Assembly (NCBI GenBank): GCA_015063805.1
Contig: SVTK01000010.1
Location: forward strand, 1 to 64,000
DNA length: 64,000 nt
Source of the DNA: Oscillospiraceae bacterium
Lineage (GTDB): Bacteria; Bacillota; Clostridia; Oscillospirales; CAG-272
Reading direction: 5' to 3'
The notes under the pieces: model-generated
What the model saw: only the letters and a program-made list of their open reading frames with translations
What the model was told of the DNA's origin: nothing
Database searches by the model: none
Part shown: piece after piece, positions 9,980 to 17,779 of the stretch
Position numbering within the stretch: the first letter of the stretch is position 1
Layout: each line of letters begins with the position of its first letter
Made by a program: the position numbers and the translations under genes

Positions 9980-10342
9980 TCAACTTCCGATTGCGCCGGT
10001 GTTTACCTGCGTGGACTGCATTTGGGGCTGCTGGGCCAGATGGCGTTCGATTCTTCTGATGGTGGATTTCAGTTCCACCAGTGCCGATCTGCAGCAGGGT
10101 TCGTCCAGGAGCCGTATCGGAATGCTGTGCGTTCCTTCGGAAAACAGGTCGTTTCGTGAGTACTGCGTGTTCAGCAGTCCCTCGGCGTTTGGGGCATAGA
10201 TTAAGATCAGATGGTAGGCAGTTTCGTTTGCGATCTCTGTCGCATCCAGAAACTGATCGATCTGCACCACACCGTTCTGCAGCAAATAATCACAGGCTGT
10301 GGGAAGCTCTCCACATACAGCGACGCGTATATTTTTTTTCAT
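9980..10342 (-). CDS. Small protein with a degenerate receiver-like fold
   Basis: A 120-residue protein without signal peptide or membrane segment. AAAGGAG lies 13 bases before ATG. The order beta (RVAVCGE), an amphipathic stretch, then HLILIYAPNAEGL resembles a response-regulator receiver domain. The acidic pair is missing and Tyr stands where the phospho-Asp would be, so it would be a pseudo-receiver at best; this is inference from pattern only. It sits directly upstream of the giant SLH gene and divergent from a LytTR response regulator, so a role in expression or biogenesis of that surface protein is possible. The C terminus is Gln/Thr-rich and probably disordered. Confidence 0.6.
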   Translation of the reverse strand: MKKNIRVAVCGELPTACDYLLQNGVVQIDQFLDATEIANETAYHLILIYAPNAEGLLNTQYSRNDLFSEGTHSIPIRLLDEPCCRSALVELKSTIRRIERHLAQQPQMQSTQVNTGAIGS

Positions 10343-10379
10343 GCTGCCTTAGGTTCTCCTTTCTGGGGATTTGGATTGT

Positions 10380-10407
10380 GTAGGAAGTATACCATAAAAT
10401 TTCCTAC
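10380..10407 (-). promoter_or_regulatory. Putative regulated promoter/operator
   Basis: A 7-bp perfect inverted repeat (GTAGGAA 10380-10386, TTCCTAC 10401-10407) overlaps a TATACT -10-like box (10386-10391, minus strand) ahead of the small receiver-like gene. No good -35 is visible at 17 bp, as expected for an activator-dependent promoter. The rest of 10343-10579 is AT-rich and holds no gene. A weak TCGACA-17-TATTAT pair precedes the divergent regulator gene. Confidence 0.35.
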
Positions 10408-10579
10408 TGTGCGAGTATGTGTAAAATTTGCCGTTTTTGCGCATAATTTTCCCTCGCTTTTTTTGAAAAAGTCAAAACAAGTTTTGGAAATTTTATCGAC
10501 AAAATCTGCATTCTGTGATATTATATAAATTGTAATATATACTGCATTGGGAATATCGATCGAGAAGTGGGGAGGAACC

Positions 10580-11314
10580 ATGAAAATTGCGATCTGTGAT
10601 GACGAAGCCTCCTGCAGAGCGCAGGCAATGGCGGCTGTGGAGCAGTACGTCGAGAAGAACAAAGACAAAAATATTAGCTTTACGCCGTTTTCGCACCCGG
10701 AGGATCTGCTGGAAGCAGCAGAAAAGTGCGGCGGCTATGATATCTATGTCTTGGACATCGTGATGCCGGGGATGAACGGCATTGCACTGGGGCTGAAACT
10801 GCGGGAAGCAGGGTATGACGGGAAGATCATCTACCTGACTTCCAGTGAAGAGTATTCTTTGGACGCCTTTCGTGTAAAGGCATTTGATTACATTCTCAAG
10901 CCCATCACCGATGAATCCTTCTCTCGGGCAATTGACGAAGCAGCGGCGCAGATTGCGGAGAAGAAAGATAAATATGTGCTGGTTAAATCCAAGGAGCGGA
11001 GTGTCAAGCTGACCTGTGAGAGCATCATGTATGCCGCCCTGAACCGCCGCTCTATTTCGTACTATCTGGTTGGCGGGCGTGTGGTGGAGTCGGTGTCTCT
11101 GCGGGGGACATTTTCGGACGCCATGGCGGAGCTTCTTGCTGACCGTCGGTTCTGTCTCTGCAGCGTCGGCATGGTGGTGAATCTCGACCACATCACCGAA
11201 ATTGAAAATGAGGCCGTGGTGTTTGGCAATACATATCGCCCTTTTCTGGGAGAGAAATATTGCCGCAAGCTGCGGAATGTGTGGTCAAATTATCTGTTTG
11301 ACGGGGAGGGATAA
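10580..11314 (+). CDS. LytTR-family response regulator
   Basis: A 244-residue two-component response regulator. The receiver domain (about 1-120) has the acidic pair Asp7-Asp8, phospho-acceptor Asp59 in YVLDIVMPGMNG, and the conserved Lys in FDYILKP. The C-terminal half matches a LytTR DNA-binding domain (YVLVKSKERSVKL, RGTFSDAMAEL, RFCLCSVGMVVNLDHI). ATG 10580 is chosen because GGAGG lies four bases upstream; an upstream in-frame TTG (10547) has no SD. The gene ends five bases before its partner kinase. LytTR regulators with GHKL kinases commonly control surface, peptide or competence functions; the divergent SLH operon is an obvious candidate target. Confidence 0.93.
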   Translation: MKIAICDDEASCRAQAMAAVEQYVEKNKDKNISFTPFSHPEDLLEAAEKCGGYDIYVLDIVMPGMNGIALGLKLREAGYDGKIIYLTSSEEYSLDAFRVKAFDYILKPITDESFSRAIDEAAAQIAEKKDKYVLVKSKERSVKLTCESIMYAALNRRSISYYLVGGRVVESVSLRGTFSDAMAELLADRRFCLCSVGMVVNLDHITEIENEAVVFGNTYRPFLGEKYCRKLRNVWSNYLFDGEG

Positions 11315-11319
11315 GGTCT

Positions 11320-12597
11320 GTGGAAGTTCTGAAGGAGATTTCTGTGATATGGTCATTGCTCCATGCGCTGATCATTTTCCTGTTTTTGTTTGAACCGCGT
11401 TACGCATGGAAAAAGACCATGACCGTTATCCTCGCGACCATAACGCCCCTGATTGTCATCAATATGGTGCTCTTTACGGTGCTGGAAATCAATGGGTACG
11501 GCACGCTGATGCTGGTTACCCTGTCATTGCCAAGCTGTATTGTGTTCTGGTTTCTGTCCAAATATCGGGACGGTCGCTTTTTTTTCACCTTCTGCATGGT
11601 GGATACCACGGTGCTGGAGATCGTCTATATTACCAACATTCTGAATCATTACTTCACCCCGGATACGTATATTGTCATGTTCGTGGTGCGTCTGTTGGCG
11701 TATCCGGTGCTGGAGATTTTGGTTTATCGGAAGCTTCGCCCCATTTTCATCCACGTACAGGCACATACGAAAAGAGGCTGGGGACTCTTTGCTGTCATTG
11801 GTTTTCTGTTTTATGTAGCCATTACCTTGATCATGACCTACCCCACTTCGGTGGTAGAACGCCCCCATCAACTGCCGGTATTGATCATTATGTTTATTCT
11901 GATGCCGGTGATCTATCTGCATATCATCTCAACACTGCGCCGCCAGCAAATGGTTTATGAGCAGAGTCAGCAGGAGAGCATCATGCGGCTGCAGGTTTCC
12001 AATGTGACGGCACGCATGAAGGAGATTGCGGAGGCGAACGACCGTTTTCGCGAAGAACGGCACAATTTCCGCCACAAGATGAAAGCCATTGCCAGCCTTG
12101 CGGCAGCGCATCAGTACGAGGAGCTGTTTGCCCTGATTGAGGAATATGAAGAGGATCTTCAGAAAACCAAAATTGTGCGGTACAGCCAAAATGCCATTAT
12201 CGACGCGGTATTGGCCATCTACATCAAGAAGGCGGAAAAGGCGGGCATTCCGGTCAAGCTGGGCTTTGCCTTCCCGGATACTTTTGAAGCGGGGGAAAGT
12301 GAGCTGGCTACAGCGCTGGCCAACGCCATTGAAAATGCCATTCATGCCTGCGAGAAGCTGCCGCAGGAGAAGCGCTTTATGGAAATCAAGGTGCTGTGCA
12401 AGCCCAAGTTCATTATCATGGTGAGAAACAGCTTTGATGGGACGGTCACGTTCGACGAGGAGGGAATTCCGCAGAATCCGGAGGAAGGGCACGGTTTTGG
12501 CACCCGCTCCATTGCCGCATTCTGCAAAAAAATCGGCGGGCAGGCCGAGTTCCACGCCGAGGGCGGCGTGTTTACCCTGTTCATGCATCTGAAATAA
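11320..12597 (+). CDS. GHKL-type sensor histidine kinase (AgrC/LytS-like)
   Basis: A 425-residue membrane kinase, partner of the preceding response regulator. Residues 1 to about 210 form roughly six hydrophobic helices with no large extracytoplasmic domain. A linker helix then leads to the phospho-acceptor motif FREERHNFRHKM (His248 most likely). The GHKL ATPase domain has the N-box ALANAIENAIHA and the G-box GHGFGTRSIAAF. The start is GTG with GGAGG ten bases upstream, inside the end of the regulator gene, so the two are translationally linked. This topology is typical of kinases sensing peptides or membrane-associated cues; the ligand is unknown. A strong terminator follows. Confidence 0.92.
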   Translation: MEVLKEISVIWSLLHALIIFLFLFEPRYAWKKTMTVILATITPLIVINMVLFTVLEINGYGTLMLVTLSLPSCIVFWFLSKYRDGRFFFTFCMVDTTVLEIVYITNILNHYFTPDTYIVMFVVRLLAYPVLEILVYRKLRPIFIHVQAHTKRGWGLFAVIGFLFYVAITLIMTYPTSVVERPHQLPVLIIMFILMPVIYLHIISTLRRQQMVYEQSQQESIMRLQVSNVTARMKEIAEANDRFREERHNFRHKMKAIASLAAAHQYEELFALIEEYEEDLQKTKIVRYSQNAIIDAVLAIYIKKAEKAGIPVKLGFAFPDTFEAGESELATALANAIENAIHACEKLPQEKRFMEIKVLCKPKFIIMVRNSFDGTVTFDEEGIPQNPEEGHGFGTRSIAAFCKKIGGQAEFHAEGGVFTLFMHLK

Positions 12598-12605
12598 CGG
12601 AGAAA

Positions 12606-12642
12606 AAGAAGGCCGCCTGACGATCAGTCAGGCGGCCTTCTT
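12606..12642. terminator. Bidirectional terminator
   Basis: A 15-bp stem (12606-12620 with 12628-12642), flanked by A-rich and T-containing sequence, lies between the convergent histidine kinase (+) and ABC ATPase (-) genes and can serve both. Confidence 0.85.
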
Positions 12643-12658
12643 CGGAATAAATCTTAGC

Positions 12659-13489
12659 TCAAAGCACCTTGGACAGGAACTCCACGGCGCGGGGGCATTG
12701 CGGATTGGAAAAGAACTCGGCGGGGGTGTTTTCCTCCATGATTACGCCCTCGTCCATGAAGCAGAGGCGGGTACCCACTTCGCGGGCAAAGCCCATTTCG
12801 TGGGTGACGATGACCATGGTCATGCCTTCGTCGGCCAGCTGTTTCATCAGCTCCAGCACCTCGCCCACCATTTCGGGGTCCAGTGCTGAGGTGGGTTCGT
12901 CGAAGAGGATTACCTCGGGGTTCATGGCCAGGGCGCGGGCGATGGCCACACGCTGTTTCTGGCCGCCCGAGAGGGTGGCAGGATAGACATTCGCCTTATC
13001 CTCCAGGCCGATGCGCTTCAGCAGGGACATGGCCTGCTCGCCGGCTTGTGCGATGATCTGCTTTTTATTTGTGGTAATGGCGATTTTCTCCTGCTTCTTC
13101 GCTTTGCTGCGGAAGAGATTGGTCAGGGGCAGGAAGAAGTTGTGGGTCCGTGCGCGGCGGAGATCGGTGGTGCCCACATAGACGGGGGAGAGCATGATGT
13201 TCTGCAGCACCGTCTTGTTGTTGAAGAGGTTGAACTGCTGGAAGACCATGCCCATCTTGCGGCGGTGGATGTTGATATCCACCGACATATCGGCGATATC
13301 GGTGCCGTTGAAGATGATCTGTCCGCCGGTGGGATCCTCCATGCAGTTGAGGCAGCGCAGGAAGGTGGACTTACCGCTGCCGGAGGGGCCGATGACGCAG
13401 ACGATATCCCCTTTGTTAATGGTGATGTTGATCCCCTTGAGCACCTCAAGGCGACCGAAACTCTTTTTCAGATCAATGACGTCGATCAC
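12659..13489 (-). CDS. Polar amino-acid ABC transporter ATPase with an insert
   Basis: The 276-residue ATPase of an amino-acid importer (GlnQ/HisP type). Walker [10 protein letters not shown] is at 34-42, the Q-loop is in VFQQFNLF, the signature is LSGGQKQR, Walker B is [12 protein letters not shown], and the switch His is in IVTHEMGF. It is about 30 residues longer than usual: a Lys/Arg-rich insertion ([10 protein letters not shown] and following) sits between the Q-loop and the helix before the signature, around residues 107-150. The start is GTG with AAAGGGGG upstream, and the gene overlaps the permease 3' end by 17 bp. It is the last gene of the importer operon. Confidence 0.93.
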   Translation of the reverse strand: MIDVIDLKKSFGRLEVLKGINITINKGDIVCVIGPSGSGKSTFLRCLNCMEDPTGGQIIFNGTDIADMSVDINIHRRKMGMVFQQFNLFNNKTVLQNIMLSPVYVGTTDLRRARTHNFFLPLTNLFRSKAKKQEKIAITTNKKQIIAQAGEQAMSLLKRIGLEDKANVYPATLSGGQKQRVAIARALAMNPEVILFDEPTSALDPEMVGEVLELMKQLADEGMTMVIVTHEMGFAREVGTRLCFMDEGVIMEENTPAEFFSNPQCPRAVEFLSKVL

Positions 13490-14183
13490 TCTTCTGCAGC
13501 CCCCTTTCCATCACTTTGATGCCGAAGGAAATCAGCATGATGATGACGATGTAGATGATGGCCATCACCAGATAAGGCACCATGAACTCGTAGGAGTTGG
13601 TACCGATCATGTTGAAGGCGGTATAGAGGTTCGCCGCGCCCACGAAGGAAACAACCGAAGTTTCCTTAATCAGGGCGATAAACTCATTACCCATGGTGGG
13701 GAGGATGTTCTTCACCGCCTGGGGAATAACGATCTTGAGCATGGTGGTGGAGAAGGGAAGACCCACCGCACGGCCGGCCTCCATCTGTCCGTCGTCCACC
13801 GACTGAATGCCCGCGCGCATGATCTCGGAGATGTAGGCGCCGCTGTTGAGGCCGAAGACGGCCACGGAAACGTGGAGTCCCGGCATATTCATGCCCATCA
13901 TGGGCAGCATGACGTAGTAGAAAAGCAGAAGCTGTACCACCATAGGTGTGCCCCGGAAAAAGCCCACATAGAAGGAGCAGAAACCGTTGAGCACGCGGGG
14001 GAGCAGCTTATATTTTGGCACCACCCGCACGGTGGCGATGAGGGTGCCGATGACGATACCGATGACGAGACCCAGGACGGCGATGATGAGGGTGTTTTCC
14101 AGGCCCTCCAGCACCTTCACATAACCCCGGCGATCGATCAGTACCTCAAGAAATTTATCAATCTTTAACCCAAAATTTCCCAT
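13473..14183 (-). CDS. Amino-acid ABC transporter permease
   Basis: A 236-residue inner-membrane permease of the HisM/GlnP type with about five hydrophobic helices. The cytoplasmic coupling loop contains [20 protein letters not shown], which matches the EAA motif. The N-terminal half contains [11 protein letters not shown], a segment typical of this permease family. The SD TGAGG precedes ATG. It lies 79 bp downstream of the binding-protein gene, across a hairpin, and overlaps the ATPase gene. It should form a homodimer with two ATPase subunits. Confidence 0.94.
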   Translation of the reverse strand: MGNFGLKIDKFLEVLIDRRGYVKVLEGLENTLIIAVLGLVIGIVIGTLIATVRVVPKYKLLPRVLNGFCSFYVGFFRGTPMVVQLLLFYYVMLPMMGMNMPGLHVSVAVFGLNSGAYISEIMRAGIQSVDDGQMEAGRAVGLPFSTTMLKIVIPQAVKNILPTMGNEFIALIKETSVVSFVGAANLYTAFNMIGTNSYEFMVPYLVMAIIYIVIIMLISFGIKVMERGLQKSDRRH

Positions 14184-14200
14184 GATACCTCATAATAGAG

Positions 14201-14229
14201 CCGCTCTCCCGCCCAAGGCGGAAGAGCGG
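14201..14229 (-). ncRNA. Intercistronic hairpin between binding protein and permease
   Basis: A GC-rich stem-loop (14201-14213 with 14217-14229) follows the binding-protein gene. No T-run follows it on the minus strand. It probably stabilises the upstream message, or partly terminates, so that binding protein exceeds permease and ATPase, as in many ABC operons. Confidence 0.5.
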
Positions 14230-14262
14230 TCGTTTTGTTTGATTGAATCGCAGAGCGGCGGA

Positions 14263-15108
14263 TCAGCCCAGCTCGTTGAAGGCATCCACGATGCACTTCG
14301 CGGGAGCGGAGTCGATGACTACGTAGTTGAGGTTGCCGTTGATCATGTCCTGAACAGCCTGGGTACCGTTCTGGTAACCGGTGCAGGTAACCTTGAAGCC
14401 GGCAAAGCCCCACTCTTCGTCACCCTCGACGTAGAACTTACCGGTGGTACCGTTCTGTACGCCGATCTTGGTGGAAGCATCCATACCGTTCAGAATAGCC
14501 TCGACAGCGGCTGCGTCTGCGCAGGCATCGAAGGTGGTGTCATCAGCCATAGCGATGAGCTTCTGGGAAGCGCTGTAGTAGGAATCGGTGAAGGTAACGT
14601 ACTCTTCGCGCTCGGGCTTAACGGTCAGACCGGCCATAGCGATGTCGCACTTCTGCTGGCCGACGGAGAGGCAAACTGCGTCGAAGTCCATGTTGTCGAT
14701 GACCAGCTCCATGTTCAGCTCCTTAGCGAGCAGAGCGGCGATCTCCATGTCGATGCCCAGGTAGCTCTCGCCTTCCATGTACTCGAAGGGAGCGAAAGCG
14801 GCGTTGGTGGCTACGACTAGCTGATCCTTAGAGGTGTCACGGGCAGCCGAGACCACGGGGGTGGGGGTGCCGTCGCCGAAATACTTGTTGCAGATCTCGT
14901 CGAAGGTGCCGTCTTCCATGATCTTCTTGATGAATGCGTTGGTCTTTTCCAGCAGCTCGGGCTGGGTCTTGTCCACGCCGAAGGCGTACTCTTCCTCGGT
15001 GAGGTTGATCTCGATCACCTTAACCTTGGGCGAAGCGGTGCCGCCGCAGGCAGTGAGAAGAGAAACCAGCATCAGGACAGCCAGAGCCAGGGAGAGAATC
15101 TTTTTCAT
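14263..15108 (-). CDS. Amino-acid ABC transporter binding lipoprotein, circularly permuted order
   Basis: A 281-residue lipoprotein: signal peptide with lipobox LLTAC and acylated Cys21. Residues 27-80 (LTEEEYAFGVDK..ELLEKTNAFIKKI..GTFDEICNKYFGDG) match the segment that normally ends family-3 solute-binding proteins. The usual first strand, QLVVATNAAFAPFEY, only begins near residue 96. It is followed by the normal core (YLGIDMEIAALLAKEL, DIAMAGLTVKPER, GVQNGTTG), and the protein stops after YVVIDSAPAKCIVDA, where the missing segment would follow. The fold elements are therefore all present but circularly permuted. GGAGG is nine bases before ATG 15108. It captures a polar amino acid for the downstream permease and ATPase. 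Confidence 0.9.
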   Translation of the reverse strand: MKKILSLALAVLMLVSLLTACGGTASPKVKVIEINLTEEEYAFGVDKTQPELLEKTNAFIKKIMEDGTFDEICNKYFGDGTPTPVVSAARDTSKDQLVVATNAAFAPFEYMEGESYLGIDMEIAALLAKELNMELVIDNMDFDAVCLSVGQQKCDIAMAGLTVKPEREEYVTFTDSYYSASQKLIAMADDTTFDACADAAAVEAILNGMDASTKIGVQNGTTGKFYVEGDEEWGFAGFKVTCTGYQNGTQAVQDMINGNLNYVVIDSAPAKCIVDAFNELG

Positions 15109-15190
15109 GATGTGTTTTCCTCCAAAATGAAATATGATTTGATTTTGCACCGCCGCAGAATGCAGAGTGCAAATGAATAAATACACGGCT

Positions 15191-15219
15191 ATTATACATC
15201 ATCTGCTGTCAAAAAGCAA
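15191..15219 (-). promoter_or_regulatory. Promoter of the amino-acid importer operon
   Basis: On the minus strand TTGCTT (15214-15219) and TATAAT (15191-15196) are 17 bp apart, about 85 bp before the binding-protein start. The same TTGCTT -35 is used before pth and the uracil permease. Confidence 0.65.
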
Positions 15220-15302
15220 GTGCTTTGGAAACATTTCTGTACAATTTCCGATAAATTTATCTGCAAATATGCATATTGGAGGAAATATTTTTCTGTGCTC
15301 GG

Positions 15303-16079
15303 TTATCTGGACGGCACCGAGGGGGATTGGAATTTCAGATACTCACTTGGGGGAACTCCGTACTGTTTGCGGAACAACTTGCCGAAGTAGAGTGGATCGG
15401 CGTATCCCACCGATTCGGCGACTTCATGCACCGAAGAGAAATCTTTGCTGTCAAAGATGGCTTTGGCCTGGGAGAGCCGCTTGCTCTCAATATACTTTTG
15501 GGGGGACATTCCGCAGACACCGGAAAAGATTTTCCGGAAATAGGTGCCGGACAGCCCGGAGATCTCGATCAGCTTTCCCACGGACAGCGAGCTGTCAAAA
15601 ATGTGCGTTTCGAGGTAATCACAGCTTTCCCGGATGAGGGCTTTCTGCGCCGCGGTCTGATAATGCAGCTCGGAGAGGGAGGCGAGGGAGGCCAGCAGAC
15701 TGTAGAAGTGGGAGATGCAGCGGTAATATTGCTGAGGTGCCGAGCGGAAGGCCCAGGTACGGTAGAGCTGTTTGAGGGTATCATATCCGGCAGGAAGGGT
15801 GGTATAGGGAAAGAGCTCGGGTTGGGAGCGGAAGGGGGTGCCGGAAAAATTGATGACCAGGTAGCGGCTGTCGTGGGGCGTGAGGCTCTCCACCGAGAAG
15901 CTCTCCCCTTGCGGGATAAACAGGATGTTTCCCTGACGGAGGGTAATGGTTTTCCCTGAGAATCGGTAGAGGCTTTCCCCGTTGATCTTATAGATAAAGG
16001 CATGGGAAACACGGTGATGGTAAACAGCGTGTCGGGAAGAGGGGCGTTCGTAGATGCTCTGCAGACTGAAGTTTTCCAT
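15303..16079 (-). CDS. AraC-family transcriptional regulator
   Basis: A 258-residue regulator. The N-terminal half has a cupin-type sensor fold (HHRVSHAFIYKI..ITLRQGNILFIPQGE). The C-terminal 100 residues carry two helix-turn-helix motifs (SVGKLIEISGLSGTYFRKIF and EVAESVGYADPLYFGKLFRK) ending in GVPPSEYL, typical of AraC/XylS. AGGAG lies about nine bases before ATG 16079. It stands alone between the importer operon and a divergent AEC transporter gene, either of which could be its target. Such regulators usually respond to sugars in this phylum; the ligand cannot be told from sequence. Confidence 0.92.
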   Translation of the reverse strand: MENFSLQSIYERPSSRHAVYHHRVSHAFIYKINGESLYRFSGKTITLRQGNILFIPQGESFSVESLTPHDSRYLVINFSGTPFRSQPELFPYTTLPAGYDTLKQLYRTWAFRSAPQQYYRCISHFYSLLASLASLSELHYQTAAQKALIRESCDYLETHIFDSSLSVGKLIEISGLSGTYFRKIFSGVCGMSPQKYIESKRLSQAKAIFDSKDFSSVHEVAESVGYADPLYFGKLFRKQYGVPPSEYLKFQSPSVPSR

Positions 16080-16278
16080 TTGAAAAATCTCCTGGTACGA
16101 AATCGGAAGTTTTTATGCTGGGATAAGCATAAATGATGTCAGCACATATGTCAACCTTTTGGGGGAAAAGACTGTGTCAAAAAATCGATGTGTTGCGTTC
16201 TATTTATTTACAAGAGGCCGGAAAATATGATAAGCTTTGCACGGACGAAAAACGCAGAATTTCTGCGAGAAAGAGGAC

Positions 16279-17199
16279 ATGATGGGAATCGTGATCAACA
16301 ATGTGGCGATGCTTCTGCTGTTTGCGATGATCGGCTGGCTTCTGGCTGTGGGGGGGCTGGTGAAGCACGAGCACGCGGTGATGCTGTCCCGGCTGCTGGT
16401 GTGGCTGTTTTTGCCGGCGAAGGTGTTTGCCAGCTTTGCCTCCCGGTGCACGCCTGCCTACCTGGCAGAGAATTATTCGCTGCTCCTGTTGTCGGTGGCT
16501 GTGCTGGCGGTGATGGCACTGATCGTTTATCTGGCCGTTCCCCGGTTTGTGAAAAATCGGGATGAGCAAAGTGTGTACAAATACTCCCTGCTGATCGCCA
16601 ATTACGGCTACATGGGCTATGCTCTGGTGGAGAGCCTGTACGGACAGGCGGTTCTGCTGGATATGATGATGTTTGCCCTGCCCATGTCGGCCTATGTCTA
16701 TACCGAGGGGTATCGGATGCTGACGGCAACCTCCAAGGTGTCCCTGCGCAAGCTCATCAATCCGGTGTTTGTGGCCATTCTGCTGGGGTGTACGGTTGGG
16801 CTGTCGGGACTGCCGCTGCCCGATGTCATCGAAAAAACGGCGTCCAGCGCATCCGCCTGCGCGGCCCCTATCAGTATGCTGCTGACGGGAATTACCGTCT
16901 CGGAGTTCCGCCTGGGAGAGCTGCTGCGGCAAAAGGGAGCCTATGTGGTATCCGCGATGAAGCTGATTCTGATCCCGCTGGTGCTGTGCGCCGTGCTCAG
17001 CCGCTTCTGCACCAAGGAGACGGTGGTCATTACCATGTTTGTTTACGGTCTGCCCTGTGGCATGAACCCGATCATTTTCGGCAAGCTGGCGGGCAGGGAC
17101 TGCCGGAGCAGTACGGCTATCGTCTTGATCTCCACGCTGTTCTCTCTGCTGACCGTTCCGCTTTGCCTGGCCATGGTTGACTTTTTCTTCACAATCTAA
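16279..17199 (+). CDS. AEC-family transporter (auxin efflux carrier type)
   Basis: A 306-residue membrane protein with about ten transmembrane helices in two halves, typical of the AEC family of organic-anion/malonate-type permeases. Family-like segments are LVWLFLPAKVFASFA in helix 2-3 and SAYVYTEGY at the central break. Tandem ATG codons (16279, 16282) follow AAGAGGAC; the second has better SD spacing. It is divergent from the AraC regulator across 200 bp, which suggests control by it. The substrate is unknown. A bidirectional terminator follows. Confidence 0.85.
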   Translation: MMGIVINNVAMLLLFAMIGWLLAVGGLVKHEHAVMLSRLLVWLFLPAKVFASFASRCTPAYLAENYSLLLLSVAVLAVMALIVYLAVPRFVKNRDEQSVYKYSLLIANYGYMGYALVESLYGQAVLLDMMMFALPMSAYVYTEGYRMLTATSKVSLRKLINPVFVAILLGCTVGLSGLPLPDVIEKTASSASACAAPISMLLTGITVSEFRLGELLRQKGAYVVSAMKLILIPLVLCAVLSRFCTKETVVITMFVYGLPCGMNPIIFGKLAGRDCRSSTAIVLISTLFSLLTVPLCLAMVDFFFTI

Positions 17200-17205
17200 A
17201 ACAAA

Positions 17206-17237
17206 GGGGCTATCGTGCGAATTTGCACGATAGCCCC
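17206..17237. terminator. Bidirectional terminator between AEC gene and mscL
   Basis: A perfect 14-bp stem (17206-17219 with 17224-17237) lies between two convergent genes, with A-rich and T-rich flanks. Confidence 0.85.
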
Positions 17238-17251
17238 CCAATTATTTGGTT

Positions 17252-17704
17252 TTATTTGCTTTTGAGCAGGTCGCGGATTTCGGTCAGCAGCTCCTCCTGA
17301 GTGGGAGCCTTGGGCTTGGCGGCCTCTTCTGCAGCCTTTGCGGCGGCAGCGGCAGCCTCCTCTGCCTTCTTCTTGGCTTCCAGCTTCTCGCGGCCCATGC
17401 TGATGAGCTTCACGAAAAGGAAGACCGAGATGGCGATGAGGAAGAAGTCAACGATATTCTGAATGAAGGCGCCGTACTTGATGGCAGCCTCTGCGACGCC
17501 GGCGGCTTCGTCGGCGGGGGTGATGATATACTTGAGGTCGGCAAAGTTTGCACCGCCGGTCAGCTTGCTGATGGCAGGCATGATGATGTCGTTGACCAGG
17601 GAGGTCACGATCTTGCTGAAGGCTCCGCCGACCACAACGCCGACGGCCATATCCACAACATTGCCCTTAAATGCGAATTTTTTGAAATCTGCCCAGAGTC
17701 CCAT
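17252..17704 (-). CDS. mscL: Large-conductance mechanosensitive channel MscL
   Basis: A 150-residue protein that forms the homopentameric emergency osmotic release channel. The N-terminal helix and TM1 read FAFKGNVVDMAVGVVVGGAFSK, the pore helix hallmark of MscL. A periplasmic loop leads to TM2 (IVDFFLIAISVFLFVKLI). An Ala/Lys/Glu-rich linker and a C-terminal helix (EELLTEIRDLL) form the cytoplasmic bundle. The linker is longer than in E. coli MscL. AAAGGAA precedes ATG. Single gene, convergent with the AEC gene. Confidence 0.97.
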   Translation of the reverse strand: MGLWADFKKFAFKGNVVDMAVGVVVGGAFSKIVTSLVNDIIMPAISKLTGGANFADLKYIITPADEAAGVAEAAIKYGAFIQNIVDFFLIAISVFLFVKLISMGREKLEAKKKAEEAAAAAAKAAEEAAKPKAPTQEELLTEIRDLLKSK

Positions 17705-17779
17705 AGTAATGTTCCTTTCTTACGACAAGATTTGATGAATTCATTATAGCACGGCCCGCGGCGGGGTGTCAAGGATTTT

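Noticed and set aside
1180..10059. Very long open frames antisense to the giant SLH gene (over 1300 codons each)
   Set aside because: They mirror the repetitive codon pattern of the real gene, lack SD-linked starts, and encode low-complexity Gly/Val/Asp sequence with no recognisable domain. Similar shadows occur opposite mfd and ftsK.
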